Assembly (NCBI RefSeq): GCF_020526085.1
Contig: NZ_CP084875.1
Location: 62,001-126,000, forward strand
Direction: 5' to 3'
Origin: Klebsiella africana
Lineage (GTDB): Bacteria > Pseudomonadota > Gammaproteobacteria > Enterobacterales > Enterobacteriaceae
DNA: 64,000 nucleotides
Made by a program: the position numbers and the translations under genes. Below the pieces are notes generated by a model. It was not told the origin of the DNA. It worked only from the letters and a program-made list of their open reading frames with translations, and ran no database searches. Below, in pieces: positions 54,464 through 62,640 of this stretch (positions are counted from its first letter, which is position 1; each line of letters starts with the position of its first letter).

Positions 54464-55218
54464 TTTTCCTCCAGAGGTTTTAATCTTAATTTGACCACGT
54501 TAACCAGTTTCATTATTCCCGCCTCATCCGGTACGAAAATGTAACGACATCTCGGCCATGTTGCGTGTGTAAATATCTTACCAGCGGTGTTGATATTCAG
54601 AGGCATAAGCCTTTCAGTCTTACTCAACGGCATTTTCTCTATCGGGATCAACCCTGACTTAAAACTTTTTATCATTAAGTCGAGAGGGGTTTTACAATCT
54701 TTATTGCTCATCGTTTCTGTGTAACGGATCATCCCGGCAATCGTTACCTGTATCGTTCCTATATCAGATTCGAATTTCGGCAGCACCGGCCAGTAAGGAA
54801 TTTCAAAATCCACACTGGTAAGCGCCTGTTCGTAACCCTGCTCATTTGTTTCTGCAACCGTTTTAAGGCCTGGAAACCGGGCGTGCATAAATTTGATAAT
54901 CTTTACCACATTGGGCGTGCTGGCCTGACGCTGATATATCTCTGGCAGCCATGTGGACGTGGTGGCCCATGTCGTGGTGCATGCATAAGTTTTTTGCTCC
55001 ATATGCCATAAAATAGAGGTGTCAGCCAGGAAGTGATGAACAGTCAACAGCTCGGCCAGCAGCCGATCTTCATCTGGATGTGTTATGGCATTTTTGAAAC
55101 AAACCTGTACACGGAAACGTTCTTTTGCAGACAGAAAAGTGTTTCCCCTACTGACGGCCACTTTGTATAACCTCCTGGCCGGATCAGCTTCACAAATCCC
55201 GGTTAAAATCCGGCTCAT
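54460..55218 (-). CDS. Hypothetical protein downstream of the Tus-like gene
   Basis: 252 residues, GGGAG before the ATG; it overlaps the Tus-like stop by four bases (ATGA), so both are made together. Soluble, with WATTSTWLPEIYQRQ and a C-terminus like a small beta domain. No motif is recognised. Close coupling suggests it works with the Tus-like protein. Confidence 0.5.
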   Translation of the reverse strand: MSRILTGICEADPARRLYKVAVSRGNTFLSAKERFRVQVCFKNAITHPDEDRLLAELLTVHHFLADTSILWHMEQKTYACTTTWATTSTWLPEIYQRQASTPNVVKIIKFMHARFPGLKTVAETNEQGYEQALTSVDFEIPYWPVLPKFESDIGTIQVTIAGMIRYTETMSNKDCKTPLDLMIKSFKSGLIPIEKMPLSKTERLMPLNINTAGKIFTHATWPRCRYIFVPDEAGIMKLVNVVKLRLKPLEEK

Positions 55219-56174
55219 TTTGACTCCCTGATGACTTCCACCAGCCCTATACGGGGCAGGACAGAACGATATTTTTCATTAAAATCGCCGCGCTTATGCC
55301 TTTCACCTTTTACGTAATTTTTTAACGGATTAAACCGGCCCGGTTCGCTGAACAAAATTAATGGTAAAGGCGCGCGAAAGTTGAGTTTGTACGGCCCATG
55401 AACATCATCTGGATCAACAGGACTGGTGTACCGGATATTGACGTTAACAGCAGGAAAGTTACTTTCCCGGATAAGCCGAAATTTTCTCAAATTTTCATCG
55501 TCATGACTCACTTCATCATTGAGCAACGACAGCATCATGATTTCTTCGGTTCGTTCCTGTTTCAGCCGTTCAACATCCTGTTTTGTCAGACTGATATCCG
55601 GCTGGAGCTCAGTTATCTCCCTGCGTAAGCGGTCGATAACCGTTTCCAGCCGGGTAAATTTATGAATGACAGGGATTTGCCAGGTGAACCCCAGGGAGCG
55701 AATTTGCTCAGTAACGATCCGGATATTACGGGACACCTGTAAAGTCACCAGCCACGGGTAAACCTGGTGCAGAATTTCTGACCGGGAGTCCTGGTAATGA
55801 GTGATAGCTTTTACAGCATCAGCAAATTTGTCACGAAGCCGGTTGATTTCGCCCACCAGCGACATCACCTGATCATGATTGTTTCTGACCACAACGAACC
55901 CGGGATATTTTCGGGTGATTTTGGTTGAATAATGCTCATCCCTGACATGGACTTTATCAACCCGCTGCTGCCGGTAAATATCCACCAGGGTGTCGACGTC
56001 GGGTACCGAATGAGTCACATTGATTTCCTGTGGAGGATTCAACTCCTCAACACTACGGGGCTCCGGGAGCGTGGCAAGGTAAGATGAGCCGATATCGCTG
56101 TGACGGAGTAAACTGTGCAGCTCACCGAGTTTGCGTAGTTGCTCTTCGTTGTAATGGGCAAAATCAGTATTCAT
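55215..56174 (-). CDS. Tus-like replication terminator protein
   Basis: 319 residues, close to the 309 of E. coli Tus; GGGAG before the ATG. From memory of Tus, several blocks line up in order: KYPGFVVV (RLPGVLCY in Tus), INRLRDKF (INKLKTTF), EILHQVYPWLVTL followed by SRNIR (EWVHRHLPGLITL, AYRTL), LGFTW (LRFGW), PLPLILF (PTPLIAL), KYRSVLPRIGLVEV (PLRLIIPRLHLYV). Tus binds asymmetric Ter sites and halts replication forks from one side. The N-terminal 70 residues differ. Whether the fork-blocking residues are kept cannot be judged by eye. It carries an AAAGTWACTTT site (55455-55465), read as ESNF. Confidence 0.7.
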   Translation of the reverse strand: MNTDFAHYNEEQLRKLGELHSLLRHSDIGSSYLATLPEPRSVEELNPPQEINVTHSVPDVDTLVDIYRQQRVDKVHVRDEHYSTKITRKYPGFVVVRNNHDQVMSLVGEINRLRDKFADAVKAITHYQDSRSEILHQVYPWLVTLQVSRNIRIVTEQIRSLGFTWQIPVIHKFTRLETVIDRLRREITELQPDISLTKQDVERLKQERTEEIMMLSLLNDEVSHDDENLRKFRLIRESNFPAVNVNIRYTSPVDPDDVHGPYKLNFRAPLPLILFSEPGRFNPLKNYVKGERHKRGDFNEKYRSVLPRIGLVEVIRESK

Positions 56175-56216
56175 ATCGTCTCCCGTATCGTATTCCTGAA
56201 CGTGCGACGGTAATCG

Positions 56217-56624
56217 TTAAACAAACGCTGGTAAAGACTTAAACGTCAGCCATACAGGCTGGCGTCGCCCGTCCCTGCATACTCTGACGAGGCGGTAACG
56301 GTTTTTCTCCATCGTGACCAGCCAGTACCCATCGGAGACAGGGCGGTCGAGAGTGACCAGTTTTAACCCGTAAAAACCCATCGAGGTAAACAAACGCCCT
56401 TCCCGCTCCCGGAAAGAGACCGTGAAGGACGGGAACAGAAGCCAGAATGCAGTGAAGAAGACATACCAGGTATACGGAACAGTCAGTTGTAGAATTTCAT
56501 AGTTCCTGACGGTAGCTGTGACCAGGCCAAGGCTTAATACAGCAGCAATGCTGGCATATACTTTGAAAGACGCGCTATCGGAGTTTTTCCAGGTAATACC
56601 ACTAATACAATGCACTTTGCTCAT
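56217..56624 (-). CDS. Membrane protein, unknown
   Basis: 135 residues, AAGG before the ATG. Two membrane segments (about 22-42 and 52-70), then RYRLVRVCRDGRRQPVWL, a basic cytoplasmic tail. Ten bases after its upstream neighbour. Not recognised. Confidence 0.5.
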   Translation of the reverse strand: MSKVHCISGITWKNSDSASFKVYASIAAVLSLGLVTATVRNYEILQLTVPYTWYVFFTAFWLLFPSFTVSFREREGRLFTSMGFYGLKLVTLDRPVSDGYWLVTMEKNRYRLVRVCRDGRRQPVWLTFKSLPAFV

Positions 56625-56633
56625 CGCCTTGCC

Positions 56634-57098
56634 TCAATGTAGTTGTCTGCGCACTTTCATCCGGGGAAGAATTTCTTTCTCCCACAGAGACCTTGCATTC
56701 CCATGGCCCCCCAGGAGTTGCATTGCACAAACCCTGTTAAACACGGTCACTTCTTTCCTGATTGCCTGGGTTTGGCTGTCAGTGAGCTCAATGCATTCCG
56801 GTACCAGCTGCATAACACCGTTCATCATTTCGGCCTTTATGAGGCCTGGACCGTCTTTAGGGTCGGCCTCACAGGATTCCTTTACATTAAACCCGAATGA
56901 ACAAAGAAGCTGGCCCTGTGCCTTAGGCCCCATCTGGACCCCCCGGCTATCGACGGTAAAGCGGACGATCGCGTAATCCCCTCCCTGATCGCTGGTTATG
57001 TTTCTTACCAGCATGCTGACCGGAGTCATATGAAGCCAGCTGTAGATACCCAAAACAATTTCTTCTTTTAAAATCATATTCAATTTACTGGTTCTCAT
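56634..57098 (-). CDS. Hypothetical protein
   Basis: 154 residues; the start at 57098 has only a weak site and a later Met (57077) is possible. Contains YAIVRFTVDSRGVQMGPKAQ and a C-terminal basic helix. Not recognised. Confidence 0.45.
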   Translation of the reverse strand: MRTSKLNMILKEEIVLGIYSWLHMTPVSMLVRNITSDQGGDYAIVRFTVDSRGVQMGPKAQGQLLCSFGFNVKESCEADPKDGPGLIKAEMMNGVMQLVPECIELTDSQTQAIRKEVTVFNRVCAMQLLGGHGNARSLWEKEILPRMKVRRQLH

Positions 57099-57145
57099 TT
57101 TCTAATTTATGAATATGAAAACATAAAAAAAAGCTCTGTAAAGCC

Positions 57146-57388
57146 CTAATCTGTAGAAAGCAAAGGTTTGGTGGCTTTTAACTTGTACTCAATAAAAATT
57201 CCGGCTGCATCTGCAGCTGTTATTTCAGACAATATGGCATCAATGATTTCCGGCTCCGTGATGTTATTGAACCCCTGCTTACGAACCATCTCTTTAACGC
57301 ACTCAAAACGTCGGGCTGTTGCCGGGTCGATGACAAATGTATTTAGATGCACATCATCGCATACGCCAGACGTCTCATTTAGTTTCAT
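57146..57388 (-). CDS. Small hypothetical protein
   Basis: 80 residues from the ATG at 57388 with GGAGAG upstream. It overlaps the end of the membrane protein gene before it. Helical (ARRFECVKEMVRKQG, PEIIDAILSEITAADAAG). Not recognised; may be a small DNA-binding or adaptor protein. Confidence 0.5.
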   Translation of the reverse strand: MKLNETSGVCDDVHLNTFVIDPATARRFECVKEMVRKQGFNNITEPEIIDAILSEITAADAAGIFIEYKLKATKPLLSTD

Positions 57389-57983
57389 GTTCACTCTCCA
57401 GATCAGGGATGAAGTCAAAGTTGTACGCAATCGCTTTTTCAGGTGATTCACCCGCGATGAGTTTTAACCAGGAGTAAGAGTCTTGCTGGTTAAGAAAAAT
57501 AACGAGATACCCTTCATCCGCACTGTTTCGCTGTTTAATGAATTCAATCTCATTATCCATTCCGAAACCAAATGGCCCATGTATAACACGCGACTTCTCT
57601 GGAAGCATTGAGCTGAACATTGATACCACGACTTCCCTCAGCTCCAAATTTTGGTGCGCAATAAAAGCCACTCTTTTACCTTCCTTAACGGAAGCTACAA
57701 TTCGTTTAACACTCGACTTCACGTTATAGCGATACACAATCAACCGGAGCCGGGTCATGCAGAGGAAAATAATACATACGCAGCTGACAAGAGCCCCATA
57801 AGCTGAGCCTTCAATGAACCAGTTAAGGAATCCCAAAACAACCAGTCCCAAAAAAGTGACTATACTCAACAGGAAAATATAAAAGTTAATTTTACGGTCT
57901 TTTGGATACCAGGTTGATGCAACGGCTATGATAGCCATTACGCCGACTAATGCATACATTGAAAGATCAAACGGGTTACTCAT
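57375..57983 (-). CDS. Three- or four-pass membrane protein, unknown
   Basis: 202 residues. Hydrophobic segments at about 8-25, 34-50 and 60-80 precede a soluble domain with RVIHGPFGFGMDNEIEF. Its ATG overlaps the previous stop (ATGA type). A one-mismatch palindrome copy (57882-57892) lies inside. Not recognised. Confidence 0.5.
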   Translation of the reverse strand: MSNPFDLSMYALVGVMAIIAVASTWYPKDRKINFYIFLLSIVTFLGLVVLGFLNWFIEGSAYGALVSCVCIIFLCMTRLRLIVYRYNVKSSVKRIVASVKEGKRVAFIAHQNLELREVVVSMFSSMLPEKSRVIHGPFGFGMDNEIEFIKQRNSADEGYLVIFLNQQDSYSWLKLIAGESPEKAIAYNFDFIPDLESEHETK

Positions 57984-58194
57984 CGATAGTCTCGCAATCG
58001 TGCCCAGGGCAGCCCTTGACAGGTGAAAATTCAGGGCATTCTTGAGTAGTTATAAGTCGCTCACCGGCGTTAAAACGTATTTGTAAGTCACTACGTAAAG
58101 CTTCTGCATTCTCCCCCCCCAAAAGGTAGAGCAGAAACTCATCATCAGCCAAAAGTAACTTTTCCAGGTCATAGCACTCGTGTTTGTAGTCCAT
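57976..58194 (-). CDS. Small acidic protein, first gene of the 54-58 kb run
   Basis: 72 residues from the second of two ATGs (58194), with AAGGAGG five bases upstream. Acidic, ending ECPEFSPVKGCPGHDCETID, a possible Cys-rich metal site. It overlaps the next gene. An AAAGTWACTTT site at 58152-58162 (58194 is 33 bases upstream) is read as KLLL. Not recognised. Confidence 0.5.
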   Translation of the reverse strand: MDYKHECYDLEKLLLADDEFLLYLLGGENAEALRSDLQIRFNAGERLITTQECPEFSPVKGCPGHDCETIDE

Positions 58195-58284
58195 CATTCC
58201 TCCTTGAGACTATTAAATCACAGAGGAAAGACAAATTTTCTGTACTAAAGGGCTAAATCTGGAAGATCAAGTAAATTTTTTGGC

Positions 58285-58319
58285 AAAAAAAAAGCGCATA
58301 AAATATGCGCTCTTTTTTT
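58285..58319. terminator. Bidirectional intrinsic terminator
   Basis: AGCGCATA-AAA-TATGCGCT with A run on one side and T run on the other, between the gene at 58339 and the 54-58 kb run. Confidence 0.9.
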
Positions 58320-58338
58320 AATAGACAACAATGGGTAA

Positions 58339-58878
58339 TTAGTTCATACGGAGCATATGGTTCTCAACTCTTGCTATGAAGTTACTCATTGAGGGAAGGT
58401 TTAACTCGTCTCCTATGCGTTTACAGTCAAAAAGTGACTTTGCAGGGGAAAAGTTAAAGCCTTTATTATTAACAAACTCTAAAATCTCTTTCAGATAGGA
58501 GTTTTTACTTCCGGCACTGAAGGAGTTGAGTAAAGGCCCACGATCTAAAAGTTCACCTGCTGCTTTTTTGGTCAACTTAATACCTTGTTTACTTATCATC
58601 TTACAATGATAGTACTCAAAGCTTTCACTACCTTCCCAGTCTAGAGACCTGGAGGAGTGAAACTCAGAAAGCAAAAGCAACATTGTGCCATGATCACGAA
58701 CAACATATAAAAATTCAAAATTACCATTTATCAACGCTTGCTTAACTAAGCGCAAATCTATCTCTATGTCGTAGTCATACCAGGGGCTATTAACGAGAGA
58801 AGCGGAATGCTTCAGAATGAAGTGTTCCTTAACCCAGTTAAAAACCGATTCGATATCATAATCATAATAAACGTTCAT
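58339..58878 (-). CDS. Hypothetical protein
   Basis: 179 residues, AGGAGAG before the ATG. N-terminal tandem-like YYDYDIESVFNWV and WYDYDIEIDLRLV stretches stand out, perhaps a duplicated helix. A near copy of the palindrome with a G centre (AAAGTGACTTT, 58431-58441) lies inside. Last gene of the minus-strand module from 64 kb. Not recognised. Confidence 0.5.
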   Translation of the reverse strand: MNVYYDYDIESVFNWVKEHFILKHSASLVNSPWYDYDIEIDLRLVKQALINGNFEFLYVVRDHGTMLLLLSEFHSSRSLDWEGSESFEYYHCKMISKQGIKLTKKAAGELLDRGPLLNSFSAGSKNSYLKEILEFVNNKGFNFSPAKSLFDCKRIGDELNLPSMSNFIARVENHMLRMN

Positions 58879-58901
58879 AATTAGCTCTCCTAAAGTAAAA
58901 A

Positions 58902-58931
58902 AGGGAGAGCCCCACAGGGAGCACTCTCCCT
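58902..58931 (-). terminator. Terminator after the TOPRIM gene
   Basis: On the minus strand AGGGAGAG pairs with CTCTCCCT and is followed by six T; an alternative inner hairpin (ACAGGGAG/CTCCCTGT) overlaps it. Confidence 0.75.
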
Positions 58932-58946
58932 GTATGGGTTATGAAA

Positions 58947-60191
58947 TTATTTAATCAAGTCAAAAAATCTTTCTTCCAGTTTGCCTGGGAAAGCTTCATG
59001 ACCCTTGAGCATTAATACATCATTCCAATCGACACCTTTCGCACCATCAGGTATATCCAGTTCAGGCAAATGAATCTCAACCCGGACTGTTGCTTCAGGA
59101 TAGCGTTCAGCAAGTAAGGGCTCCATACGGCTCTTGAGAACACGTGCAGCGGACTCGCCAGCTGAATTACCGGTGTTTGGATTTACCCGATCTTTATCTG
59201 CCCAAATCGACAATTCAATAAATTGGCAATCAGAAGGTGGCATTAAATACTCAGGTATTTCCAGCATTTCCATAAATGTTGAACTTGAAGATGCCCAGCA
59301 AGGAATTGAAGTCGCCTCAGTTACTGATAGCGCATTCTCAATACCTTCACTAACCCCCAAAAACCATGATTTTGTTTCATCACAGTAAGTTGGTTTAAAT
59401 AACTGCATCGAACCACCATTCATCTGGTAGACCGGTTTCATCATTAACTTTGGGTTTTCAACATCAGCTTTTTTAAGTCCATCATCAGTAAGATGAGTTT
59501 TATGGATAGTGCAATTGCGACCGAATTTATCGTTAAAAATAGCAACCATCGTTGGATGAAAACTGGCTGGCTTATTAGAACCGGGCCAGTATCTCATCCT
59601 AGCATTAAACCCCAGACTAGCTGGAATTTTTGTGAGCATCCGTTTTATACCGCGCCCTGATAGATATCGAGCAACCAATGAATCGGGTGTCACAAATTTT
59701 GTGTATTTATACACGGCTTCTAACTTATTTATACGACTAAGTCTCTCTTCCTCACCAATATCTGAAAAAGATTGAGCTTTTTTGTCATAAAGAACAATAT
59801 TAACACGGTCGGCTTCAGTTAACTTTCTATCCTTGGAAACACCAAGCATTTCAAGAATGTTTTTTGCAGCCTGCGTTTTACTAATGCTTTTTAGTTCAGC
59901 AATTAAATCAATGCCATCAATAAAAGTATTATGGGGATAATCCTCATGAATGGCATGAACACTTTCTAGCGTCCTATCTTTAAATCTGAATTTCGTTTTG
60001 CCACTACCAGTAAACGGGCATTTGACAGAACGTGGAGCTTTTTCTAAAGCCTCCTGAAACTCAGGATAGTACGTTAATACATTACGCCATCCACCCAGCT
60101 GCTGCACATGAGATTTGACAAGGTCAAAAGTTTCTTGCGCGTACTGCATAGGGGTTTTAGCCGGTGAATTATAATTTGTAGAATGACTCAT
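58947..60191 (-). CDS. TOPRIM primase-like protein
   Basis: 414 residues, AGGAGAG before the ATG. KCPFTGSGKTKFRFKDR is a zinc-free version of the primase finger fold, and FLGVSEGIENALSVTEA with LSIWADKDRVN is the TOPRIM Glu / DxD pair. It resembles plasmid and phage primase-helicase N-terminal parts (DUF7146-type). Likely makes or processes primers for plasmid replication or transfer. Lone gene flanked by hairpins, next to the CobST-like module. Confidence 0.75.
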   Translation of the reverse strand: MSHSTNYNSPAKTPMQYAQETFDLVKSHVQQLGGWRNVLTYYPEFQEALEKAPRSVKCPFTGSGKTKFRFKDRTLESVHAIHEDYPHNTFIDGIDLIAELKSISKTQAAKNILEMLGVSKDRKLTEADRVNIVLYDKKAQSFSDIGEEERLSRINKLEAVYKYTKFVTPDSLVARYLSGRGIKRMLTKIPASLGFNARMRYWPGSNKPASFHPTMVAIFNDKFGRNCTIHKTHLTDDGLKKADVENPKLMMKPVYQMNGGSMQLFKPTYCDETKSWFLGVSEGIENALSVTEATSIPCWASSSSTFMEMLEIPEYLMPPSDCQFIELSIWADKDRVNPNTGNSAGESAARVLKSRMEPLLAERYPEATVRVEIHLPELDIPDGAKGVDWNDVLMLKGHEAFPGKLEERFFDLIK

Positions 60192-60278
60192 AATACTCTC
60201 CTAGCTGACATTGTGGGTTTCACAATGCCTACTGCAATGCAGATAACATTGAGAAACCCACAACGCAGAATGAAAGAA

Positions 60279-60295
60279 GTGCCACGAAGTGGCAC
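60279..60295 (-). terminator. Hairpin between small gene and TOPRIM gene
   Basis: GTGCCAC-GAA-GTGGCAC; on the minus strand a TTCTTTC follows. It lies just after the stop of the 76-residue gene. A separate inverted repeat TGTGGGTTTC/GAAACCCACA (60212-60262) surrounds the gap. Confidence 0.6.
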
Positions 60296-60301
60296 AATCA
60301 T

Positions 60302-60532
60302 TTATAAGACTTCGAAACCATTAGCAATATATTTCGCCACCAGTCTTTCAACTGCTGAATCCATTGCTTCGGAATTGTCTTCGGAAAATGTGGCATCACG
60401 AACTAATCGTTCAACCGGCATAATTCCATTAACAACTTCCCCTTCTGTGACGTATACCTTGGTTCCAATCATCCCACTGTCTAATTGACGAGAGTCAACG
60501 CGAACACGTTTAATATACTTATTACCTTTCAT
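60302..60532 (-). CDS. Small hypothetical protein
   Basis: 76 residues, AAGGAG before the ATG. Basic N-terminus and acidic C-terminus (FSEDNSEAMDSAVERLVAKY). Not recognised; lies between the VWA and TOPRIM genes. Confidence 0.5.
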   Translation of the reverse strand: MKGNKYIKRVRVDSRQLDSGMIGTKVYVTEGEVVNGIMPVERLVRDATFSEDNSEAMDSAVERLVAKYIANGFEVL

Positions 60533-60603
60533 ATGTTTGCTCCTTAAAGGCGAGCAAACATACCCATGCGGGTATATAAGCCCGCTTGGGAAGATAATAG
60601 AAG

Positions 60604-62577
60604 TTAAACTAGGCTTCTGATTAAATCTTTATACAAAGAATTTAATTCAGAGATATCGTTTATTTTTTTAAAATAAACACCATCAAAGCCTAGAGGTTTA
60701 TCAATGCCATAACCGACACAAACAATATCTATGCCATGTTTTTTAGCATTTTTAACTGCTGAGCATACATCATCTATTGATTCAGATGGGTCACCATCAG
60801 TCGCAATAAAGATAACTTTACGTGAGAAATTCAAACGTGAGAAATATTCCACGCATGAATTAATCGCTGTCGCAGTTGGGGTATGTAATCCGCTAGAAAC
60901 ATTTTCATAATTTGAAAAGCAACTAGATACAGATTTATTAAAAAACTTAAGTATATCTATATAACCTTCTTTTTGAACTGGATAAACAAGATCAGCAACA
61001 TCAATATTGTTCACCGATTCACAAGCAAGGGTAAATGCAAGATTTGCTTTTAAGGCTAAAACTGATACGTCATGCATTGATACAGAGATATCACGCAGGT
61101 TTATTACACCTACATCAGACCTTTTGTATCCCTCCCCGTTTTTCTTAAACACAGAAGTTGCACCCATAGGTACTTCAACAAGCTTTCTACTATGAATACG
61201 AGATCCACGATCAGTTAGCCTGTTGTTACGCCGTACAGTTTGCTTATTTAAAGAAGAAAGTAACTTTCTTAGCTCACGAGAGTGAGCTAGAGCATTATTA
61301 TAGTCCTCCTCGGTCAGAGTGATAAAACCAAAACGAAAACCAAAGTTTTGAATTTCAGCATCACTGAAAGAAGATGCCATTTGAGATATGGATTTTTTTA
61401 TAGCTTCATGAAAATCATGAGAATTATCCTGTTCAGCCTCTGTGTCTAGGTATTCATCAAGATCTTCAATCGCCTTTCTTAATTGCGCTGGTGAGAAACT
61501 TTGTGTTGTACGTGCAGAAGTTACAGAACCATCAGAGCCGTCAGAGCCGTCAGAGCCGTCAGAGTCATCAGAGCCGTCAGAGTCATCAGAGCTGTCAGAG
61601 TCATCAGAGCCGTCAGAGTCATCAGAGCCGTCAGAGTCATCAGAGCCGTCAGAGTCATCAGAGCCGTCAGAGTCATCAGAGCCGTCAGAGTCATCAGAGC
61701 CGTCAGAGTCATCAGAGCCGTCAGAGCCGTCAGAGCCGTCAGAGTCATCAGAGCCGTCAGAGTCATCAGAGTCATCAGAGCCGTCAGAGTCATCAGAGTC
61801 ATCTAATCGGTTTTGTTCTTCTTTATCTTTTAGATCATCACGTAACTTTTCTAGTTCTTCATATAGTTTCAATCCTAACTCACATGCCATAAGAGTTGAA
61901 TTAACCCCTGTGGCTTCGAGAATCAAAGAATCAAAACGGTCTTTCATGTCGAATAGAACAGTATCAGCAAGAGCAAAAAAATCATTCAATATTTCAGGAA
62001 CGCCTTCTTGCCCAAGCTGATTTACACGAAGCTTGTTTAAAATATACATTTCAATGTAGGAAACGATATTAGAACCGTCACCAGTCATGTTTCCATCACT
62101 AACCATAAACGAATACATTTCAGCAAGCATTACTTTTGAAAGCGGAAACTGATTACCAGTTTTCTCTTCCATCTGAATGTCTTCGAAGAGGTTAATAGAA
62201 CGATGAAGCCTCTTAAGTTTTATTTCCGCTTTTTTCTCCTCTTCTTTAGAGGAAAAACTAGCGGTTCCGTCAGGCATTATACATTCGAAGCCAGGTTGTT
62301 TTGATAAATATTCATTTTCAAAATCAACAGTAGTTTCGATTTCTGTATAACGATTATGACCACCTTCATGACATATCCAGCCGCTACATAGCTTCCAGTA
62401 TTTGTCATTACTAAAGTCACCGTTTGGTAAAAAAATAGTTTTAGATCTCATGTTAATGCATGGTGTTGCATGTGGCCCCAAAAAAAGAACATTGAGTTCA
62501 GGATCAGCACCAATCACACGAGCAAGATTATCTACAGCCAACTTACTACGAATAGAATTGTTTAGCTTAATAGTCAT
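60604..62577 (-). CDS. CobT-like VWA protein with HEGGH motif and Asp/Ser tract
   Basis: 657 residues. ICHEGGH at 68-74 is an HExxH-like motif in the N-terminal part, as in CobT-related metal-insertion subunits. Residues about 259-349 are a DSDGSD tract. The C-terminal VWA domain has VINLRDISVSMHD and FIATDGDPSES. CobT-type proteins pair with a CobS-type MoxR ATPase, whose tail is encoded at 63809-64000. In plasmid/phage versions the substrate is unknown, and a role in cobalamin is not implied. AAAGTWACTTT site at 61257, read as KLL. Confidence 0.78.
   Translation of the reverse strand: MTIKLNNSIRSKLAVDNLARVIGADPELNVLFLGPHATPCINMRSKTIFLPNGDFSNDKYWKLCSGWICHEGGHNRYTEIETTVDFENEYLSKQPGFECIMPDGTASFSSKEEEKKAEIKLKRLHRSINLFEDIQMEEKTGNQFPLSKVMLAEMYSFMVSDGNMTGDGSNIVSYIEMYILNKLRVNQLGQEGVPEILNDFFALADTVLFDMKDRFDSLILEATGVNSTLMACELGLKLYEELEKLRDDLKDKEEQNRLDDSDDSDGSDDSDDSDGSDDSDGSDGSDGSDDSDGSDDSDGSDDSDGSDDSDGSDDSDGSDDSDGSDDSDSSDDSDGSDDSDGSDGSDGSDGSVTSARTTQSFSPAQLRKAIEDLDEYLDTEAEQDNSHDFHEAIKKSISQMASSFSDAEIQNFGFRFGFITLTEEDYNNALAHSRELRKLLSSLNKQTVRRNNRLTDRGSRIHSRKLVEVPMGATSVFKKNGEGYKRSDVGVINLRDISVSMHDVSVLALKANLAFTLACESVNNIDVADLVYPVQKEGYIDILKFFNKSVSSCFSNYENVSSGLHTPTATAINSCVEYFSRLNFSRKVIFIATDGDPSESIDDVCSAVKNAKKHGIDIVCVGYGIDKPLGFDGVYFKKINDISELNSLYKDLIRSLV
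61531..61803. repeat. Tandem 9-bp repeat coding for Asp/Ser/Gly-Ser-Asp
   Basis: About 30 units of nine bases alternate TCAGAGCCG (Gly-Ser-Asp on the minus strand) and TCAGAGTCA (Asp-Ser-Asp). Being in frame, length changes would keep the gene open, so this is a likely length-variable site. ORFs in other frames over it are shadows. Confidence 0.9.
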
Positions 62578-62640
62578 ATAGCACCCATAAAGTTAAATGG
62601 GCTCACCCATGTGGGTTTGCCCACAAGGGATTAGAAGATA

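Noticed and set aside
61442..62020. Plus-strand ORFs of Ser-Glu-Pro or Arg-Val-Ile repeats
   Set aside because: Shadows of the Asp/Ser tract of the minus-strand VWA gene.
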